From the NCBI GenBank assembly GCA_019352875.1, contig JAAAFW010000006.1, positions 90,917-154,916 of the forward strand: DNA of 64,000 nucleotides, written 5' to 3'. Positions 26,575 through 35,432 of this stretch are shown piece by piece. The notes under the pieces are model-generated. The model made no database searches. It was not told the DNA's origin and saw only the letters and a program-made list of their open reading frames with translations. This DNA is from Pedobacter cryoconitis (GTDB lineage Bacteria; Bacteroidota; Bacteroidia; Sphingobacteriales; Sphingobacteriaceae). A program made the position numbers and the translations under genes. Within the stretch, counting starts at the first letter, position 1. Every line of letters starts with the position of its first letter.

Positions 26575-27686
26575 GGTGCAAAGGTAGAAAAATCGGCTAA
26601 TAATTGTGCGTATAGCTGCCTTCCTGCTTTTCCTTTACCGTATTCTGGCAATGTATCTTTATGCCAGATCATATAAAAACTGCCTTCCAGTTTTCTGACA
26701 TGGTTAATCATAGTTCCCCACTGATCGTGGATTTTATCTTTATCGAAGGTTCTGGATTGTTTTAGAATAAGATCATTTACCGGAACCGGATGCACAAGTA
26801 AATGGGTCATCTTTTCCAATTGAAGATCATACCAGTAAAAAGGGGTGCAGGTACCCGCGCGGAAACCTGGTTTATTCAGATAGCCCATCCTGTAATCCTT
26901 TTGCAGGCCATGCTTGATCAACTGCAGGTAACTATTAGGGAAAATAAGCTGTCTGTCGGTCACACTGTCTATTTCCAGAGCGGGGCGGTAAAAATAAACT
27001 GCATTGAGATTGTGCTTTGTATGTTGCCCTACCAGAAAAAGTTGCAGGTTGCTGAGTTTTCCTGGTTCGGTTCTCACTTGCTTTTTGAATTTCAGTAAGC
27101 TACCGAAGTGTTTGAAGACCTGCTTGAACAGGTTGAAAGAGGAACCTTGTGTACTCGGATAAAGGCAAATCAAAGGGGTGATCTCAAATTTCTTTTTGCC
27201 GAAATGCAGACCCGGATACTGCTTAAGTAAGATGTTCTTCAGCAACATTGCCCAGCCATCTATAACCGGAAATTCAAGCAGTTTAAGTTTACTCTGCAGG
27301 CTCTGATCAGCCGGGAAATTGCCATTTTCGTCCGCTTCAAACGGCAGATATTCTTCAAAGCGGCTGACAAAATAAAAAGATGCTGCAAAAATATCGAAAG
27401 GCAGTGCTCCTCCCTCAACTGCAAAGGGGACTATCATGTCACCATAAATAGAGGTGCGGATTGTAGGTGGCTTTATACTGTGGCCAAGCAAGAATTCGTC
27501 CTGTTTAAAAAACAGTTCATCTTTGACCGGTCTGCTCGCATAGGAAATTTTAGGCAGGTCCGATTCGTTATACTCCTGCAGGTTAGAACTGAAGCCAACC
27601 TGTGTATGAAGTATGTCAGTGAAAATAAAGTTAAAAATATACTTTATTCTGGGTGTAAGCAGCGGGACATATACCAATAGCTTCAT
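26571..27686 (-). CDS. Polysaccharide-deacetylase-like protein (DUF7033 type), probably degenerate
   Basis: From ATG 27686 the protein has 371 residues; the frame can be extended to 27845, but that overlaps uvrB and is not credible. It shows the Bacteroidota deacetylase-like layout: DIFAASFYFVSRFEEYLPFE (the N-terminal DUF7033 part, about 120-139) and GYLNKPGFRAGTCTPFYWYD near the end. The Asp-rich strand and HPSY-like motif I expect in active relatives appear replaced (PLICLYPSTQ; AVYFYRPALE), so catalysis is doubtful. It overlaps upp by 4 bases and is divergent from uvrB across 66 bp. Confidence 0.65.
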   Translation of the reverse strand: MKLLVYVPLLTPRIKYIFNFIFTDILHTQVGFSSNLQEYNESDLPKISYASRPVKDELFFKQDEFLLGHSIKPPTIRTSIYGDMIVPFAVEGGALPFDIFAASFYFVSRFEEYLPFEADENGNFPADQSLQSKLKLLEFPVIDGWAMLLKNILLKQYPGLHFGKKKFEITPLICLYPSTQGSSFNLFKQVFKHFGSLLKFKKQVRTEPGKLSNLQLFLVGQHTKHNLNAVYFYRPALEIDSVTDRQLIFPNSYLQLIKHGLQKDYRMGYLNKPGFRAGTCTPFYWYDLQLEKMTHLLVHPVPVNDLILKQSRTFDKDKIHDQWGTMINHVRKLEGSFYMIWHKDTLPEYGKGKAGRQLYAQLLADFSTFAP

Positions 27687-27737
27687 GGCCAATAAATTTA
27701 GGATATAATCACGACATATCAATACATCAATATTCCT

Positions 27738-27745
27738 TATCTTTG
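27738..27745 (+). promoter_or_regulatory. Candidate -7 box for uvrB
   Basis: TATCTTTG matches TANNTTTG exactly. Only 7 bp separate it from the uvrB ATG, so the transcript would have little or no leader. Confidence 0.5.
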
Positions 27746-27752
27746 AATACCT

Positions 27753-29813
27753 ATGAAATTTCAACTGACTTCTGAGTACAAACCAACAGGCGATCAGCCC
27801 GGTGCCATAGAACAGCTGGTAACCGGAGTTCGCAATAATGAACATTATCAGACCTTACTGGGAGTAACCGGTTCGGGAAAGACTTTTACGGTGGCCAACG
27901 TGATTCAACAGACTCAGAAACCAACCCTGATTCTGAGCCATAATAAAACACTCGCTGCTCAGCTCTATGGCGAGTTTAAACAGTTTTTTCCAGAGAATCA
28001 GGTGAATTATTTCGTTTCCTACTATGACTATTATCAGCCTGAAGCTTATATGCCCAGCAGTAATACGTATATCGAAAAGGATTTGAGTATTAATGAAGAA
28101 ATCGAGAAATTACGTTTGCGTACGACATCGGCTTTAATGTCCGGAAGAAGGGATGTTATAGTCGTGTCTTCCATATCCTGTATTTATGGTATGGGAAATC
28201 CGGAAGACTTTTCCCGCTCTGTCTTCCGTTTCGCTGTCGGTACGCGTATTTCCAGAAACTCATTCTTACATAGCCTGGTTGAGATTCTTTATGCACGAAC
28301 AATTAATGATTTTAAACGGGGTACATTCCGTGTAAAAGGTGATACTGTGGATATTTTTCCAGCCTATCTGGATACGGCATACCGGGTTTCTTTTTTTGGA
28401 GATGATATCGAAGAATTGAGTATCATCGATCCTGTAACTGGAAAGACATTAGAGAAACTAGAAGATATGGCTGTTTATCCGGCCAACCTTTTCGTAACGC
28501 CGAAAGACCGGTTTGCTTCCTCAATCTGGGGAATCCAGCAGGAACTGGAGGTGCGAAAAAACCAACTGATCGGTGACAGACAGTTACTGGAGGCCAAAAG
28601 ACTCGAGGAAAGGGTGAATTTTGATGTGGAGATGATGAAAGAGCTGGGGTATTGTTCAGGTATTGAGAATTATTCCAGATTTTTTGACGGCAGATCACCG
28701 GGAATGCGTCCTTTCTGTTTATTGGATTACTTCCCTGATGACTATCTGATGGTTATAGATGAAAGTCATGTGACTGTGCCGCAGATCCGCGCAATGTATG
28801 GTGGAGACCGGTCCAGGAAAATGTCTCTGGTAGAATATGGTTTCCGTTTGCCTTCTGCATTGGATAACCGGCCACTGAATTTCGAAGAGTTTGAAAGTCT
28901 GGCTCCCCAGACAATATATGTTAGTGCTACTCCTGCAGATTATGAACTGCAGAAATCAGATGGTATTGTGGTAGAGCAGGTCATTCGTCCTACAGGATTG
29001 CTGGATCCGCTTATTGAAGTCAGACCGGCAGTTAATCAAGTTGACGATCTGCTTGATGAAATTGATAAAACTATTAAGATGGGTGACCGTGTACTGGTCA
29101 CTACGTTAACAAAGCGCATGGCAGAAGAGCTTACCAAATATATGGACAGGCTTAATATCAAGTGCCGATATATTCACTCCGAGGTCAAAACGCTGGAAAG
29201 GGTGGAGATTTTGAGAGGTTTAAGACTTGGCGAATTTGACGTGTTGATTGGGATCAATCTGCTGAGGGAAGGTCTGGACCTTCCGGAGGTTTCCTTTGTC
29301 GCTATTCTGGATGCAGATAAAGAAGGTTTTCTGCGTTCTGAACGCTCCCTGATTCAAACCATTGGACGCGCCGCAAGAAACGACAGGGGCCGTGTAATTT
29401 TATATGCCGACAAAATCACAGATTCCATGGCTGTTACTATGGATGAAACCAGCAGAAGAAGGGAAAAGCAAATAGCCTACAACCTTGCAAATGGAATTAC
29501 ACCTAAAACGGTTGGAAAAAGCAGGGAGGCAATCCTGGAACAAACTTCTGTACTTGATTTTTCTGCAAATTCTGAACGTAAGAAGGCTTATGTTGAAGTC
29601 GATCAGGCAAGTATGGTGGCAGATCCGATCGTACAATATATGACTCAGGCTGAAATGCAGAAGTCAATCGATAAAACACGAAAAGATATGGCTAAAGCAG
29701 CTAAAGATATGGACTTCCTGATGGCTGCCCGTCTCAGGGATGAAATGTTCGCAATGGAGAAAGTCTTTGCGGATAGATTCGGGGCACAAACAACAAAAAA
29801 GATTAAATCATAA
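27753..29813 (+). CDS. uvrB: Excinuclease ABC subunit UvrB
   Basis: The 686-residue protein is full-length UvrB. Walker A is GVTGSGKTFTVANV (about 38-51), the beta-hairpin is YYDYYQPEAYMP, and further helicase motifs are VIDESHVTV, YVSATP and LREGLDLPEVS with QTIGRAARN. The C-terminal UvrC-binding UVR domain is DFLMAARLRDEMFAME. It damages-scans and loads UvrC in nucleotide excision repair. It is followed by ywbE after 1 bp, and a -7 box lies immediately upstream. Confidence 0.98.
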   Translation: MKFQLTSEYKPTGDQPGAIEQLVTGVRNNEHYQTLLGVTGSGKTFTVANVIQQTQKPTLILSHNKTLAAQLYGEFKQFFPENQVNYFVSYYDYYQPEAYMPSSNTYIEKDLSINEEIEKLRLRTTSALMSGRRDVIVVSSISCIYGMGNPEDFSRSVFRFAVGTRISRNSFLHSLVEILYARTINDFKRGTFRVKGDTVDIFPAYLDTAYRVSFFGDDIEELSIIDPVTGKTLEKLEDMAVYPANLFVTPKDRFASSIWGIQQELEVRKNQLIGDRQLLEAKRLEERVNFDVEMMKELGYCSGIENYSRFFDGRSPGMRPFCLLDYFPDDYLMVIDESHVTVPQIRAMYGGDRSRKMSLVEYGFRLPSALDNRPLNFEEFESLAPQTIYVSATPADYELQKSDGIVVEQVIRPTGLLDPLIEVRPAVNQVDDLLDEIDKTIKMGDRVLVTTLTKRMAEELTKYMDRLNIKCRYIHSEVKTLERVEILRGLRLGEFDVLIGINLLREGLDLPEVSFVAILDADKEGFLRSERSLIQTIGRAARNDRGRVILYADKITDSMAVTMDETSRRREKQIAYNLANGITPKTVGKSREAILEQTSVLDFSANSERKKAYVEVDQASMVADPIVQYMTQAEMQKSIDKTRKDMAKAAKDMDFLMAARLRDEMFAMEKVFADRFGAQTTKKIKS

Positions 29814-29814
29814 G

Positions 29815-30012
29815 ATGGACGGAAAAAACAGAGCGGATATTTATCCTGGACTGGAAGTGGAAATAATATTAAAGAAAGATCAGCGTAGTGGTAAGTTAAC
29901 CAGGGGGATAGTTGCAAATTTACTGACCTCATCACCCTATCATTCCAGAGGAATTAAGGTTCGCCTGGAAGACGGACAAGTTGGCCGTGTTGCCGAGATT
30001 GTAGAAGATTAG
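29815..30012 (+). CDS. ywbE: YwbE family protein
   Basis: A 65-residue protein from ATG 29815, one base after the uvrB stop, so it is translated from the same message. The pattern YPGLEVEIILKKDQRSGKLT, then GIVANLLTSSPYHSRGIKVRL and GQVGRVAEIV, is that of the small conserved YwbE family (beta-rich, function unknown). It ends shortly before a perfect 8-bp inverted repeat. Confidence 0.9.
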   Translation: MDGKNRADIYPGLEVEIILKKDQRSGKLTRGIVANLLTSSPYHSRGIKVRLEDGQVGRVAEIVED

Positions 30013-30024
30013 ACGTTAAATTGT

Positions 30025-30042
30025 AATTCTTGTGCAAGAATT
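30025..30042. repeat. Perfect inverted repeat after ywbE
   Basis: AATTCTTG and CAAGAATT flank TG, 12 bp past the ywbE stop. A T-run does not follow, so an operator or RNA-processing hairpin is as likely as a terminator. Confidence 0.6.
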
Positions 30043-30078
30043 GGACGTTATTTGTAATAATCAGCACGGGTTTCTGTC

Positions 30079-30086
30079 TATATTTG
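30079..30086 (+). promoter_or_regulatory. Candidate -7 box for DUF4834 gene
   Basis: TATATTTG matches TANNTTTG. A TTG at 30052-30054 is 24 nt upstream, slightly longer than usual. The leader to the DUF4834 ATG would be about 150 nt. Confidence 0.35.
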
Positions 30087-30242
30087 AAAGAGCCTGTTTA
30101 AATTTATAGGTGAAGATGTATAAAGCCGGTATTGAAGGCTATCTCTTCACAAAGTATAAAGCCACAACAGTTTCTTGGAACTGAGCTGGCAGGAGCTGAT
30201 CTTTTGCTATATAGACAGGAGAAAATTTTAAAGTAAAAAACA

Positions 30243-30509
30243 ATGGGATTATTGAAATTTCTTTTTATCACTATACTGATCCTTTGGGTAATACGCATTC
30301 TTTTAAGATTGATATTCCCATTACTGATCAGAAATATATTTGGAAAAATGCAACAGCAGCAGACTGGTTATGCCGGTCAGCAGCAGCAACAACAACGTCG
30401 TCCTTCTAAACCAGAAGGTCAGATATCTATTGACTACGTGCCACCACAGCCAAAGCATGGAAATGCAGATAAATTGGGTGATTTTGTAGATTACGAAGAA
30501 CTGAAATAA
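30243..30509 (+). CDS. DUF4834 family small membrane protein
   Basis: An 88-residue protein with one N-terminal membrane segment (about residues 4-32, rich in L and I), a Gln-rich stretch (MQQQQTGYAGQQQQQQRR) and a conserved C-terminus (ISIDYVPPQ, GDFVDYEEL). This is the DUF4834 pattern found in Bacteroidota; function is unknown. The soluble end probably faces the cytoplasm (inference from the basic residues after the helix). It lies between ywbE and the YfhO-like gene. Confidence 0.85.
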   Translation: MGLLKFLFITILILWVIRILLRLIFPLLIRNIFGKMQQQQTGYAGQQQQQQRRPSKPEGQISIDYVPPQPKHGNADKLGDFVDYEELK

Positions 30510-30559
30510 AGTATTTCTGCCGAATGCATAAATTTCCTTTCTAATCTGTATCAATTTTA

Positions 30560-30567
30560 TATTTTTG
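30560..30567 (+). promoter_or_regulatory. Candidate -7 box for YfhO-like gene
   Basis: TATTTTTG matches TANNTTTG and lies 27 nt before ATG 30595. No -33 TTG is clear. Confidence 0.4.
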
Positions 30568-30594
30568 GGATTAGTTTAAATTAAACAAGCCTTA

Positions 30595-33054
30595 ATGAAT
30601 AATTGGTTAAAAAGGAATGGCATACACCTGGCCATCTGTGCGTTTTTTGTAATTTTATGTTTCGTTTATTTCAGTCCTGTTCTTCAGGGAAAGGCTCCTG
30701 CACAAGGTGATGTGCTGCAGGCAAAAGCCATGCAGAAAGAAATAATGGATTACAAAGCCAAAGATGGCAAAGGTCCGTTATGGACCAATCAGATGTTCGG
30801 CGGTATGCCCGCGTACCAGATCTGGGTTCAATACCCTCTAAACTTAACGACTTACGGGATCTCTATAATAAAGGATATACTACCTGATCCTGTTGGCACG
30901 GTACTGGTTTATCTGCTTGGTGCCTACCTGTTATTCTGTGTAATGAAAATTAATCCCTGGCTCGCAGCAGCCGGCGCGATTGCCTTTGCATTCACTTCTT
31001 ACAATTTTATTATTATCGCTGCGGGGCACAGTAACAAGGCCCTTGCTATAGGTCTGTTTGCGCCGATTCTGGCGGGTATTATTCTCACTTTCAGAGGTAA
31101 ATATCTGATGGGTGCGTCACTTACAGCACTTTTTCTAGCGTTAAATTTGCGTGCGAACCACGTTCAGATGACTTACTACTTCCTGCTTGCCTTGTTGATT
31201 TATGTCGGAATTGAGATCTATCATGCAGTAAAAGCCAATAAAACCAAAGAACTGACCAAAGTGTTATCTTACCTTGGACTAGCGATCGTGCTGTCCGTTA
31301 TGGTTAATGCAAGTAACCTCTGGACGACTTATGAGTATGGTAAAGAAACTATCCGTGGTAAATCAAACCTCACTGCAGATTCGTATGAACCAGATAATGG
31401 CTTACCGAAAGACTATGCATATCAGTGGAGCCAGGGTGTAGGTGAATCATTGACTTTCCTGATCCCGGATTTATATGGAGGTGGAAATGAACGTCTTGAT
31501 GCTAATTCTAATGTAGCTAAAGAGCTGGTTAAAGTAGGAGCAACGCCAGAGCAGGCTGCGGGTTTCGCGCAACAATTACCTGTTTACTGGGGTGAGAAAC
31601 CGTTTACCGCGGGTCCTTATTACTTCGGGGCTATTATTTGCATGCTCTTTATATTCGGCCTTTTTATTGTGAAAAGCAGAATGAAATGGTGGATCTTATC
31701 AACCACGATTCTGTTCCTCTTACTTTCCTTTGGTAAAAACTTCCCGTTTATATCAGATTTGTTTTTCGACTATGTTCCGCTTTATAACAAGTTCAGGGCT
31801 GTTGAATCCATTCTTGCAGTTATTGGTCTTTTATTCCCAATACTGGCTTTACTTGCGGTTAAAGAAGCACAGGAGGGACAATACGATAAAGCATACTTAC
31901 TGAAAAAATTATATTGGTCTGCCGGAATAACGGGTGGCTTTGCGCTGATTGTTGCGGTAATCCCTACTTTGTTTTTCAGTTTTAAAACATCGTCACATCA
32001 GCAGTTTCTGGATGCCCTTGCACAAAACTTCGGTAACGACAGGAATATCGCTTTGGCAATTGGAAACGCTTTGGTAGAAGACCGCGCTGGATTTGCACGT
32101 GCAGACGCTATGCGTACTTTATTGTTTTTGGTTATCGGTTTCGGATTAATCTGGGCATTAATTACAGATAAGATGAAGAAGGAAGCCGTGTTCGGAATCC
32201 TTGCATTCGTGACATTGATTGATATGTGGCAGGTAGATAAAAGATATCTGAACAATACAAATTTTGTTTCTAAAGCGAGTTTGAATAATCACTATCAGCC
32301 AAGAGATGTCGATACTTTCATTATGGCAGATAAGGACCCTGATTACCGCGTTTATGATGCCTCTATTCCGACTTTCACCAATGCAGATGCATCATATTTC
32401 CATAAAACGGTAGGCGGTGCACACTCAGCCCGTTTAAAACGTATTCAGGAACTAATCGACCACCAGTTCACGAAAAGTGTAAATCAAGACGTGCTGGATA
32501 TGCTGAATACTAAATATATTATTACTCAGGATCGCCAGACCGGTGCTTATAAAATGCAGCGTAACGCTACAGCTGCCGGTAATGCGTGGTTTGTAGACCG
32601 TGTGCAGTTTGTTAAAAATGCAGACGAGGAAATGAAAGCTGTCAGTAGCTTCGATCCTAAAAAAGAAGCGATTGTAGACGTCGCCTTTAAAGATAAACTT
32701 GATACCGTACGTGCTGGTGTGCCTGGAAATTCTGCCATGATTAAACTGGATAGCTACCATCCTGATCACATGGTGTACTCTTACAGTGCGCCTAGAGATG
32801 TTGTGGCTGTATTCTCCGAAGTCTATTATGATAAGGGTTGGAAAATGCTGGTAGATGGTATCGAGAAGCCTTATTTCAGAGCAGATTATATCCTCCGTGC
32901 TGCACAGCTGCCTGCAGGAAATCATAAAGTGGAGTTTATCTTCCATCCGACTTCATACTATCTGGGTGAAAAAATATCACTTGCCGGCTCATTGATCCTG
33001 CTTGCTGGTTTAGGCTTTGCATTTTACACGGATCAGAAAAAGAAAAAAGCGTAA
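30595..33054 (+). CDS. YfhO family membrane protein (GT-C-like)
   Basis: An 819-residue multi-spanning inner-membrane protein with about a dozen hydrophobic helices in residues 1-540, an acidic-residue-containing first periplasmic loop (QMFGGMPAYQIW) and a large soluble domain (about 560-790). A final helix is followed by a basic KKKKA tail. The family is related to GT-C glycosyltransferases such as those that add sugars from lipid-linked donors to envelope polymers; Bacillus YfhO acts on lipoteichoic acid. The Bacteroidota substrate is unknown. Confidence 0.88.
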   Translation: MNNWLKRNGIHLAICAFFVILCFVYFSPVLQGKAPAQGDVLQAKAMQKEIMDYKAKDGKGPLWTNQMFGGMPAYQIWVQYPLNLTTYGISIIKDILPDPVGTVLVYLLGAYLLFCVMKINPWLAAAGAIAFAFTSYNFIIIAAGHSNKALAIGLFAPILAGIILTFRGKYLMGASLTALFLALNLRANHVQMTYYFLLALLIYVGIEIYHAVKANKTKELTKVLSYLGLAIVLSVMVNASNLWTTYEYGKETIRGKSNLTADSYEPDNGLPKDYAYQWSQGVGESLTFLIPDLYGGGNERLDANSNVAKELVKVGATPEQAAGFAQQLPVYWGEKPFTAGPYYFGAIICMLFIFGLFIVKSRMKWWILSTTILFLLLSFGKNFPFISDLFFDYVPLYNKFRAVESILAVIGLLFPILALLAVKEAQEGQYDKAYLLKKLYWSAGITGGFALIVAVIPTLFFSFKTSSHQQFLDALAQNFGNDRNIALAIGNALVEDRAGFARADAMRTLLFLVIGFGLIWALITDKMKKEAVFGILAFVTLIDMWQVDKRYLNNTNFVSKASLNNHYQPRDVDTFIMADKDPDYRVYDASIPTFTNADASYFHKTVGGAHSARLKRIQELIDHQFTKSVNQDVLDMLNTKYIITQDRQTGAYKMQRNATAAGNAWFVDRVQFVKNADEEMKAVSSFDPKKEAIVDVAFKDKLDTVRAGVPGNSAMIKLDSYHPDHMVYSYSAPRDVVAVFSEVYYDKGWKMLVDGIEKPYFRADYILRAAQLPAGNHKVEFIFHPTSYYLGEKISLAGSLILLAGLGFAFYTDQKKKKA

Positions 33055-33110
33055 AACGGAATTAAAAAAAGAGGGGAACCCCGAAGGTCATAGTTAATGG
33101 CCGGGTTTTA

Positions 33111-33144
33111 AATGCAGTAGCTAACAGCTACTGCATTTTTTTTA
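33111..33144 (+). terminator. Terminator after YfhO-like gene
   Basis: A 12-bp perfect stem (33111-33122 with 33126-33137), AAC loop and T-run lie 56 bp past the stop codon. Confidence 0.9.
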
Positions 33145-33274
33145 CCTGAATTTCCGGATTCCTGAATAAAAGAAAGCTTATACCAGGCTTTATGAGGGGT
33201 ATGTATGCTTCGGGTGTGATGCTTAACATCGTGTTATTTTCTATTGCTTTTTTCCTGCATTTCTTTCAGGTTCC

Positions 33275-33370
33275 GATACCCTTGCGATACCCCTGATATA
33301 CCCTTGCGATACCCAATGGGTATATCAACCGGTATATCAGGGGTATCGCAAGGGTATATCAGGGGTATCC
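33275..33370. repeat. Nested palindromic repeat of GATACCC/GGGTATC elements
   Basis: A perfect 27-bp inverted repeat pairs 33276-33302 with 33331-33357. Inside it a smaller ATACCC/GGGTAT palindrome sits around AAT (33310-33321), and a further copy of the TATATCAGGGGTATC element follows at 33355-33369. All pieces are built from a CTTGCGATACCCCTGATATACC-like module in both orientations. It lies in the 511-bp gap 33055-33565, which otherwise holds only the YfhO terminator and, presumably, the promoter for 33566. The open frame across it (33244-33462) is just translated repeat. Confidence 0.85.
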
Positions 33371-33565
33371 CAACCCCGCAGGATAGCAAATTAAAAATGA
33401 ATGAATGTGGCCTATGTCTTATACTGAATGCACTTGATAGATTAATCTTCCGGCGATGTTAACAAGTTCGTATGATCATCTCAACTTAACATTGACTTAA
33501 TCTGTTGAGCTGATATTTGTAGTAGTTAAATAAATGTTAGTGTATAATCCAATTATCATAAACGG

Positions 33566-34414
33566 ATGATATCTAAAAGAGTAGTCGAAATTGTGGTGAT
33601 CTCCGATGTTCATCTGGGTACTTATGGTTGCCAGGCCAGAGAGTTACTCAGATATCTGAAAAGTATCAAACCAAAAATGATTATTCTGAATGGTGATATC
33701 ATTGATATCTGGCAGTTCAGTAAAAGATACTGGCCGGAAACGCATATGAAAGTTGTACGAAAGCTGATGAAATTTGTAGTTGAGGGTGTCCCTGTTTATT
33801 ACCTGACGGGCAATCATGACGAGATGCTACGCAAGTTTGCAGGAATGAACATGGGTAGTTTTCATCTTGAAAATAAGCTTGTGCTGGAACTTGATGGTCA
33901 GAAAGTCTGGTTTTTCCACGGCGATATCTTTGACGTTACGATGCAGCATTCTAAATGGCTCGCAAAATTGGGTGCCATAGGATATGACAGCCTGATCTTG
34001 TTAAACAGCAGCGTTAACTGGTTCCTTAAATTAATGGGAAAGGAAAAAATGAGCTTCTCAAAAAAAATTAAGGCAAAGTTCAAAGACGCGGTTAAGTTTA
34101 TCAATAGTTTTGAACAGACAGCTGCAGAGGTTGCTGTAGAAGAAGGCTATCAGTACGTGGTCTGCGGACATATCCATCAACCGGAAATGAGGCAGGTGAG
34201 AACAGATGGAGGACAGGTTGTATACCTGAACAGCGGCGATTGGGTGGAGAATATGACAGCTCTGGAATATCAGGATGGGGCCTGGAGTATTTTCAGGTAC
34301 GAACAACATGATTTCGGGCAGGATGAACAGGAAGAAGGGTTGTTGTCCGATAGCGAAGACTTGCGCAGTAAGTTAGATATAGGTCTTTTGCTGCAAAAGA
34401 TGAAGGTCGGCTGA
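33566..34414 (+). CDS. LpxH-like metallophosphoesterase
   Basis: A 282-residue calcineurin-fold phosphoesterase with all blocks: SDVHLG (about 13-18), LNGDIID, LTGNHDE, FFHGDIFD and CGHIHQPE. Spacing resembles LpxH/UDP-2,3-diacylglucosamine diphosphatase, the lipid A step that releases UMP; the Bacteroidota members are commonly annotated so, but the assignment is not certain from motifs. The C-terminus is acidic. The glycosyltransferase gene follows after 1 bp, so they are translationally close. Confidence 0.8.
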   Translation: MISKRVVEIVVISDVHLGTYGCQARELLRYLKSIKPKMIILNGDIIDIWQFSKRYWPETHMKVVRKLMKFVVEGVPVYYLTGNHDEMLRKFAGMNMGSFHLENKLVLELDGQKVWFFHGDIFDVTMQHSKWLAKLGAIGYDSLILLNSSVNWFLKLMGKEKMSFSKKIKAKFKDAVKFINSFEQTAAEVAVEEGYQYVVCGHIHQPEMRQVRTDGGQVVYLNSGDWVENMTALEYQDGAWSIFRYEQHDFGQDEQEEGLLSDSEDLRSKLDIGLLLQKMKVG

Positions 34415-34415
34415 G

Positions 34416-35402
34416 ATGAAGATACTCTACGCCATACAGGGGACAGGGAATGGCCATATCAGCCGGGCAAGGGAGATTATCCCTGTGTTGCAGCAGTATG
34501 GAGAGGTAAATCTGTTAATCAGCGGCACACAGGCCGATGTGAAACTAACTCAACCTGTACGGCATCAGCTGCATGGATTTAGCTTTATTTTCGGAAAAAA
34601 GGGCGGGGTTGATCATTTTGCGACATGGAAGCAGATGAATCTTCCGCGTCTGGTTAAGGATATGCGCAGTATTCCGCTTAAGGATTATGATCTGGTGCTG
34701 AATGATTTTGAGCCGGTGACAGCATGGGCATGCAGATTGAAGGGGATTAACAGTGTGGCTTTAAGTCATCAGGCATCGTTCTTTTCGCCACTTGTTCCGA
34801 AGGCAACAGGGGCGGGCTGGGAAAAAATGATTCTTAAATATTATGCACCGGCAACCAGGCATATCGGGTTCCATTTCGAGCCTTACGATGATTTTATTCA
34901 TACTCCGGTGATCCGGAAAGCAATCAGAGAGCTCACAATAACCAATGTGGGACATTATACAGTTTACCTGCCGTCAATGGATGAAAAGCATCTGTTACCG
35001 TTACTGCACCAGTTTGCGGATCAGCAATGGCATGTGTTCTCTAAACACAGCCGTCAGGAGTATATGAGCGCCAACGTATGGGTACGGCCGGTTCATCATG
35101 ACCAGTTTAATGCGAGTCTGGCTTCCTCTGCCGGACTACTAACCGGAGGTGGTTTTGAGGGACCATCTGAAGCGCTGTTTCTAGGAAAAAAGCTACTTGT
35201 TGTTCCGATGAAATCCCAGTACGAACAACATTGTAATGCATTTGCACTGGAGAAAATGGGCTTCCCTGTAATCTGGCCTGCTCAGAAGAAATGGGAAGGA
35301 ATTATACGTTCGTGGCTTGCTATGCCGGCAGGCCGGTGTTATAATTTTCCGGACGAAACATCGGTTGTGATTGACAAACTTGTCAGTTCTTTTGCCAGAT
35401 AA
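34416..35402 (+). CDS. Glycosyltransferase, MJ1255/VC2487-like
   Basis: A 328-residue GT-B-type protein with the N-terminal YAIQGTGNGHISRAREI and a C-terminal site with GGGFEGPSEALFLGKKLLVVPMKSQYEQHCNA, the nucleotide-sugar-binding region of the MJ1255/VC2487 family (related to MurG/UGT enzymes). It follows the LpxH-like gene by 1 bp, suggesting action on a lipid or envelope glycan, but donor and acceptor are not known. Confidence 0.85.
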   Translation: MKILYAIQGTGNGHISRAREIIPVLQQYGEVNLLISGTQADVKLTQPVRHQLHGFSFIFGKKGGVDHFATWKQMNLPRLVKDMRSIPLKDYDLVLNDFEPVTAWACRLKGINSVALSHQASFFSPLVPKATGAGWEKMILKYYAPATRHIGFHFEPYDDFIHTPVIRKAIRELTITNVGHYTVYLPSMDEKHLLPLLHQFADQQWHVFSKHSRQEYMSANVWVRPVHHDQFNASLASSAGLLTGGGFEGPSEALFLGKKLLVVPMKSQYEQHCNAFALEKMGFPVIWPAQKKWEGIIRSWLAMPAGRCYNFPDETSVVIDKLVSSFAR

Positions 35403-35432
35403 ATTTCTTTACTTTGCCAATCTATCAATGGC

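Noticed and set aside
27687..27845. 53-residue N-terminal extension of the deacetylase-like protein into uvrB
   Set aside because: It would overlap uvrB and its promoter, and lacks family-like residues; ATG 27686 fits.
33244..33462. 72-residue frame across the GATACCC palindrome
   Set aside because: Its residues derive from the repeat and there is no homology-like pattern or promoter.
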